Source of the DNA: Acidobacteriota bacterium
GTDB taxonomy: Bacteria > Acidobacteriota > Terriglobia > Terriglobales > Acidobacteriaceae
Assembly (NCBI GenBank): GCA_025353435.1
Contig: JANXQR010000786.1
Location: forward strand, 1 to 11,177
DNA length: 11,177 bases
Direction of reading: 5' to 3'
Shown here: positions 7,489 through 11,177 of the stretch, in pieces
Layout of the letters: each line of letters opens with the position of its first letter
Position numbering within the stretch: position 1 is the stretch's first letter
The notes under the pieces: model-generated
Told to the model about the DNA's origin: nothing
The model's input: only the letters and a program-made list of their open reading frames with translations
Databases searched by the model: none
Translations under genes and position numbers: made by a program

Positions 7489-8889
7489 CTAATATTTGTC
7501 GGAGGTGTAAGTCTTGAAGCCCGCAATCGACATTCCACGTTGTGCCTCCGGGCTTTTCATGAACGTATCCCAGACAAATCCGGTGCGCGCGTTCTCCGCC
7601 ATCAGCATGGTAATTCCAGTGTCAATGCCGATCACGTCTGCGTCAAACCAGTTTGTCAATGGATTGAATGCATCCACGAACCCGTACCGGCTCCATGTCT
7701 CGGGATATCTGTCATGAATGGTTCTCAGAACTCGCATGGTTGCGTTGGGTAGAAACGGCAATGAGCCTCCCGTTGCCGCGGGAACGATGGTTCCATCAAT
7801 CGGGCCCATTGCGGGAGGGCCTCCCCAGATCACATAGCCTTTGTCGGAGTCCGATGCGGTAATGCCCCAGAGCGCGTTGCTGTAGTCAGGAAACTCCACA
7901 TTTAATTGCAGGCAGAATCGCCGATGCACATCGGTGGCGATGACTGAATTTTCAAAGTAATCCGCGTAGCGATCTTTCTTGTGCCGGAAATCGAACCATG
8001 CCTGCGAATACTGGTGCACAAATAGTGGCGCGAACGATCCGACGTAGCGCAACCCATCGTATTCAAAGACTCGCCGCTTCCAGGCGAACCAGACCTCGCT
8101 GCTGAGCGGGTGTGAAGATGATCCCATTCCCAGCAGGTAGATCATCATCAATTCGCTGTAGAAGTCCCATTTGGAGGGCAGGAAGCCGAATTCAGGAGTC
8201 CACCCCTGCGGCAGCAGGCTCGTGTCTTCTGAGAGCCACGTCCAGTCCACGCGATCAAAGATTGCCTGTGCCAGCTGGGTAATCGTTGCATCTTGAAAAT
8301 ACTGGCGGCAGGTCAGGATGCCGCATAGCAGAATCGCAGTGTCAACGGACGAGACCTCAGAATCCCAAATCCGTTCACCCGTTTCGATATTGGCAAAGTG
8401 ATAGAAGAATCCACGATGCGTGGGCAATTTGTGCCATAGGAAGGACAACGAAGCGATGACCCGCGAGCGCGCTTCAGCGGCGGTCAAGAAATTTCGCTTC
8501 ACTCCGATGCAGAGTGAGGTCAAGCCAAAACCAGTCGACGCCACGCTGGCCACGATGCTCGTGTCCTTGGTGCGAATACTGCAGCGGTCCTTGACCAATC
8601 CTGTCAGGGGGTTGGCCTGCTCCCAAAAGTAGAGGAAATTGCGGTGTTCCAACTCATTCAGAAATTGATCATCTTCACTCGAAAGCAAGGATGGCGCGGG
8701 AGGAACTGCAGGGCGGGTATGCGACGCCGTCGTCCCGGTTTGGGCGGCTGCTTTTTCGAGAAACGGAATCGCGCCTGCTTGTGCGAGCGGCCAACCCAAT
8801 GACAAGCTCCCAACCTGGCGCAGCAAATTGCGACGGGTATATTTACCGTCTCGATCGGCAATAATATTGTGAATCCCCGGCACTTTCAT
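7489..8889 (-). CDS. Glycoamylase-family (PF10091) protein, probable Tat-exported GH144 endo-beta-1,2-glucanase
   Basis: Read from ATG 8889 this is a 466-residue protein. A twin-arginine-like signal (TRRNLLRQVG at 18-27, then a moderately hydrophobic stretch and an A-rich site ending near AAAQ at 47-50) suggests export of the folded enzyme. A Pro-rich linker follows, then the (alpha/alpha)6-barrel-type catalytic region from about 72 to 460. Family-typical segments are ERIWDSEVSSVDTAILL (172-188), YSELMMIYLLGMGSSSHPL (244-262), WGITASDSDKGY (341-352), the DGTIVP plus GGSLPF pair (365-379), RYGFVDAFNP (401-410), IGIDTGITMLMAENARTGFVW (420-440 region) and a near-terminal RGMSIAGF. PF10091 includes the GH144 endo-beta-1,2-glucanases, so a role in trimming or recycling the glucan made next door is likely. 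The start is uncertain: GTG 8943 has AAGGA six bases upstream and would add 18 residues, while ATG 8889 lacks a clear ribosome binding site but gives a more usual signal length. It appears to be the first gene of the minus-strand cluster. Confidence 0.85.
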   Translation of the reverse strand: MKVPGIHNIIADRDGKYTRRNLLRQVGSLSLGWPLAQAGAIPFLEKAAAQTGTTASHTRPAVPPAPSLLSSEDDQFLNELEHRNFLYFWEQANPLTGLVKDRCSIRTKDTSIVASVASTGFGLTSLCIGVKRNFLTAAEARSRVIASLSFLWHKLPTHRGFFYHFANIETGERIWDSEVSSVDTAILLCGILTCRQYFQDATITQLAQAIFDRVDWTWLSEDTSLLPQGWTPEFGFLPSKWDFYSELMMIYLLGMGSSSHPLSSEVWFAWKRRVFEYDGLRYVGSFAPLFVHQYSQAWFDFRHKKDRYADYFENSVIATDVHRRFCLQLNVEFPDYSNALWGITASDSDKGYVIWGGPPAMGPIDGTIVPAATGGSLPFLPNATMRVLRTIHDRYPETWSRYGFVDAFNPLTNWFDADVIGIDTGITMLMAENARTGFVWDTFMKSPEAQRGMSIAGFKTYTSDKY

Positions 8890-9108
8890 TTCGTAGATTC
8901 GATTGAGTGCATCGCATCTCCCGCCCGTATTTGCACGAACCACGTGCCATCCTTGATAGGGTACTTGCAATCGGGCCGAAACTGCTATTAGCTTTCAATG
9001 TGTTGGATGTCGAAAAATGAACAGTAGTTGAGCGTGCATGGGACGACAAATCGTTTCAAAGGTGCGTCAAACCCATTTGTGGGGGCTGAATTCGGTGAAA
9101 TCGACGTG
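8890..9108. promoter_or_regulatory. Divergent intergenic region expected to hold two promoters
   Basis: The minus-strand glucanase and the plus-strand anchored protein start on either side of this 219-base stretch, so both promoters should lie here. I see no convincing -35/-10 pair in either direction. Recognisable elements are AAGGA on the minus strand (8954-8950), placed for a possible GTG start at 8943, and in-frame TTG (9028) and GTG (9034) codons on the plus strand that could extend the right-hand gene. The role is inferred from gene orientation, not from promoter motifs. Confidence 0.4.
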
Positions 9109-10113
9109 ATGCGAAGAACGGCTGTCATCTGGACAACCATCGTAGTGTTGACATGCGCGGGGGCCATTGCCCTCGTAGTGTTCATGCGCCACTGGAGTGG
9201 GGAAGCTATGACCCTGCAAGGGGCGGTGATTCGTCGCGACGACGATAGTCGGAGGGAGTTGCCGATCGCCGACGTTGTAGTAACCGCCTCGGATGGAGCC
9301 ACAAGTGTCACCACGAAGTCTAATGCCTCTGGTTACTTTAGCCTCCCATTTCGGGGCGGCGTCTGGCCAGGGCACGCCGCAATCCTTAGCTTCTCGCATC
9401 CGGACTTCGAACCTCTGCAAATAAAATTACAATCCGGCTTTCGTCAGGCCGCCAAAGAATTGTATATCGCCCCAATGGTTCCCTTGCCTGAACGAGCTGG
9501 CGCGAGCCAAGGCAACTCGCAAATTGCAGTGGCAAATATCAAGGTAAGATACACGGTCAACACCCCAACCGAAGTCGAAATCGGCAGCGCGGTCAAGACT
9601 TTTCAGGTCGTCAATAAAGGAAACGTACCCTGCGATCGTCAATCCCCCTGTTCTCCGCACGGAAATTGGAAGGCATCCTCGGGGTCCGCCTCGTTGGACG
9701 CCGGAGTCGACAATGTTTTTGGCAATGTGAGAGTTTCGTGCGTCTCCGGCCCCTGCCCGTTTACTAAAATTGATTCCAGCGGCTTCGAGCATGGCGGCCG
9801 TTACATCACCGTTACCGCTCTGGATTGGTCGGACACGGCAACGTTTCTGTTGGAGGCTGAGGTTCTGCATGTTTCGATCAATTCGAATGTGCGCGAGGCC
9901 TATCCTGCCATATTCGCCCGAGCCCTCAACTTCACCCTGCCTCCCACCCAGGAGGGGGTCAGCCTCGAAGCTGAGGTCGACGGCGCTCCCATGGTCTTTC
10001 CACTGGGAAACGACCTCTATTTGAGCTGGGCGTCCTGCACGTCCAGAATCGATAGTGGTGAGGAGAAAACTACTGTTTACCGTTGCGAACTCAAGCCCGG
10101 ATACCGGTTCTAA
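9109..10113 (+). CDS. Membrane-anchored protein with carboxypeptidase-regulatory-like domain
   Basis: This is a 334-residue protein with a short basic N-terminus (MRR) and one hydrophobic helix at about 5-26, acting as a signal anchor. Residues 36-119 fit the carboxypeptidase-regulatory-like beta-sandwich: LQGAV opening, PIADVVVTASD, an S-A-S-GYFSLPF turn, and a hydrophobic strand before SHPDFEPLQI. The remaining 200 residues are beta-rich with no family I recognise. They hold six cysteines in sequence pairs (175/181, 211/216, 310/326) that could form disulphides outside the cytoplasm; a seventh, C16, is in the anchor. I chose ATG 9109 because it directly precedes the anchor and GGTGA (9094-9098) lies upstream. 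GTG 9106, GTG 9034 or TTG 9028 would give longer forms without better support. It is divergent from the glucan cluster. A structural or carbohydrate-binding envelope role is possible, but the function is unknown. Confidence 0.75.
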   Translation: MRRTAVIWTTIVVLTCAGAIALVVFMRHWSGEAMTLQGAVIRRDDDSRRELPIADVVVTASDGATSVTTKSNASGYFSLPFRGGVWPGHAAILSFSHPDFEPLQIKLQSGFRQAAKELYIAPMVPLPERAGASQGNSQIAVANIKVRYTVNTPTEVEIGSAVKTFQVVNKGNVPCDRQSPCSPHGNWKASSGSASLDAGVDNVFGNVRVSCVSGPCPFTKIDSSGFEHGGRYITVTALDWSDTATFLLEAEVLHVSINSNVREAYPAIFARALNFTLPPTQEGVSLEAEVDGAPMVFPLGNDLYLSWASCTSRIDSGEEKTTVYRCELKPGYRF

Positions 10114-10161
10114 GTGGACTTTAAACCTTGCGACGAGTGCCGGCTCACGTTTCGCCCGGGG

Positions 10162-10194
10162 CCGAGATGAACCACGATTGCGTCTGTATCTCGG
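10162..10194. other. Inverted repeat downstream of the anchored-protein gene
   Basis: CCGAGAT (10162-10168) and ATCTCGG (10188-10194) are perfect 7-bp complements with a 19-base loop, starting 48 bases after the stop codon at 10113. The position suits a terminator, but no T-run follows, and the loop is long. The rest of the 246-base gap up to the TreS start holds no gene or clear promoter that I can see. Confidence 0.2.
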
Positions 10195-10346
10195 AAGAAT
10201 GTGATGCCGCGGATATATTGGACTGAAACGTAGGCTGGGCGCGGTGCGAGGGTGCATCATTGCTACAGCGCATTGCGAGTAACCCTTGAAGTGAACCCAT
10301 TCCCTGCACCTTATCGGGAGCCTTAAATCGCCCAACCAATCACGCT

Positions 10347-10350
10347 GGAG
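10347..10350 (+). promoter_or_regulatory. Ribosome binding site for the TreS GTG start
   Basis: GGAG lies nine bases before GTG 10360. There is no better start nearby, and homology begins within the first ten codons, so this site supports the GTG as the true start. Confidence 0.55.
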
Positions 10351-10359
10351 AATCGACGA

Positions 10360-11177
10360 GTGAAGAAGTTCGCAAGCGCAACCGATCCCCTTTGGTACAA
10401 AGACGCGATTATCTATGAACTCCATGTCAGGGCATTCGCCGACTCGAACGGCGACGGCGTCGGGGACTTCCCGGGACTCATCTCGCGGCTGGACTATCTC
10501 CAGGACCTGGGCGTCACATGCATCTGGCTCCTCCCTTTCTTTCCCTCACCGCTGCGTGACGACGGCTACGACATCGCCAACTACGTTGAAGTGAACCCGT
10601 GCTACGGAACCCTGGACGATTTCAAGAAATTCCTTGACGCCGCTCACCAGCGCGATATGCAAGTGATGATCGAGTTGGTCATCAATCACACCAGCGATCA
10701 GCACCCCTGGTTCAAGGCTGCCCGCATCGCCCCCCCTGGTTCACCCACGCGAGAAATGTACGTCTGGTCTTCCACGGACCAACTCTACAAGGATGCACGC
10801 ATCATCTTCACCGACACCGAAAAGTCCAATTGGACATGGGATGAATCAGCCAAAGCCTATTACTGGCACCGATTCTTCTCACACCAACCTGACCTGAACT
10901 TCGACAATCCCCTGGTCATTGATGAGGTCCTCAAGGCCATGAGGTTCTGGCTGGATATGGGAGTCGATGCGCTGCGCATTGACGCGATTCCGTACCTGGT
11001 GGAGCGCGACGGAACCTCTTGCGAAAATCTGCCTGAGACGCACGCCGTTATCAAGACCATCAGGGCCGCCATCGATGCGGAGTATGCCAATCGAATTATT
11101 CTGGCTGAAGCCAATCAGTGGCCTGCCGATGTTCGCCATTATTTTGCTGACGGCGATGAGTGCCACATGGCATTTCA
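10360..11177 (+). CDS. treS: Trehalose synthase (maltose alpha-D-glucosyltransferase), GH13, 3'-truncated by window edge
   Basis: TreS interconverts maltose and trehalose in the cytoplasm. The gene starts at GTG 10360, with GGAG at 10347-10350 nine bases upstream, and 272 residues are visible before the window ends. The (beta/alpha)8 barrel is clear: DPLWYKDAIIYELHVRAF (9-26), DSNGDGVGDFPGL (28-40), the family-typical WLLPFFPSPLRDDGYDIANY (56-75), conserved region I with VINH (107-110), region II GVDALRIDA (201-209) with the nucleophile D208, and region III ILAEANQW (247-254) with the acid/base E250. Region IV and the C-terminal domain lie beyond the edge. EKSNWTWD, YYWHRFFSHQPDLNFDNP and the DECHMAF end all fit TreS rather than plain alpha-amylase. 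In many bacteria TreS is followed by, or fused to, a maltokinase; that cannot be checked here. It is on the same strand as the anchored-protein gene but 246 bases away, so probably separately transcribed. Confidence 0.93.
   Translation, partial: MKKFASATDPLWYKDAIIYELHVRAFADSNGDGVGDFPGLISRLDYLQDLGVTCIWLLPFFPSPLRDDGYDIANYVEVNPCYGTLDDFKKFLDAAHQRDMQVMIELVINHTSDQHPWFKAARIAPPGSPTREMYVWSSTDQLYKDARIIFTDTEKSNWTWDESAKAYYWHRFFSHQPDLNFDNPLVIDEVLKAMRFWLDMGVDALRIDAIPYLVERDGTSCENLPETHAVIKTIRAAIDAEYANRIILAEANQWPADVRHYFADGDECHMAF

Noticed and set aside
9427..10425. 332-residue minus-strand open frame opposite the anchored-protein gene
   Set aside because: The plus-strand frame has a clear membrane anchor and regulatory-like domain, and this frame also runs into the start of TreS. 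It looks like a shadow of GC-rich codon use.
10286..10598. 13-base repeat TTGAAGTGAACCC, once before TreS and once inside it
   Set aside because: One 13-base match is about what chance gives in 11 kb, and the second copy is ordinary TreS coding sequence.

Overview
The window looks like a stretch of chromosome from a free-living Gram-negative-type bacterium. The gene content and protein style (a PF10091 glycoamylase protein, a membrane-anchored carboxypeptidase-regulatory-like protein, a GH13 trehalose synthase) suggest Acidobacteriota. That placement is an impression from the proteins, not a computed classification. Coding density is high. I see no tRNA, rRNA, CRISPR array or insertion sequence, and no gene-free stretch exceeds 300 bases.

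Layout from left to right: (1) positions 2-655, plus strand: the 3' part of an ABC-2 type transporter permease, cut by the window edge. (2) 656-848: a short convergent gap with a weak hairpin and a spaced direct repeat. (3) 849-8889, minus strand: three genes that read, in order of transcription, as a Tat-exported GH144-like endo-beta-1,2-glucanase, an ABC exporter (fused membrane and ATPase domains), and a 1500-residue GT84-type beta-1,2-glucan synthase of the ChvB/NdvB family. The exporter and synthase are 6 bases apart. (4) 8890-9108: a divergent intergenic region. (5) 9109-10113, plus strand: a membrane-anchored protein with a carboxypeptidase-regulatory-like domain and six extracytoplasmic cysteines. 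(6) 10360 to the window end, plus strand: the first 272 residues of a trehalose synthase (TreS).

The centre of interest is the minus-strand cluster. Its synthase matches the ChvB/NdvB plan through the N-terminal region, the membrane-embedded GT84 glycosyltransferase and the middle cyclisation-type (glycoamylase-like, GH189) domain. It then stops where the family normally continues into a C-terminal GH94 phosphorylase domain of more than 1000 residues, the part thought to control ring size. With an adjacent ABC exporter and a secreted-type glucanase, the cluster reads as a make-export-trim module for a beta-1,2-glucan, possibly one whose size is set differently from the classical periplasmic cyclic glucans. 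TreS nearby adds a second enzyme linked to osmotic or carbohydrate stress. That functional link is inference from proximity only.
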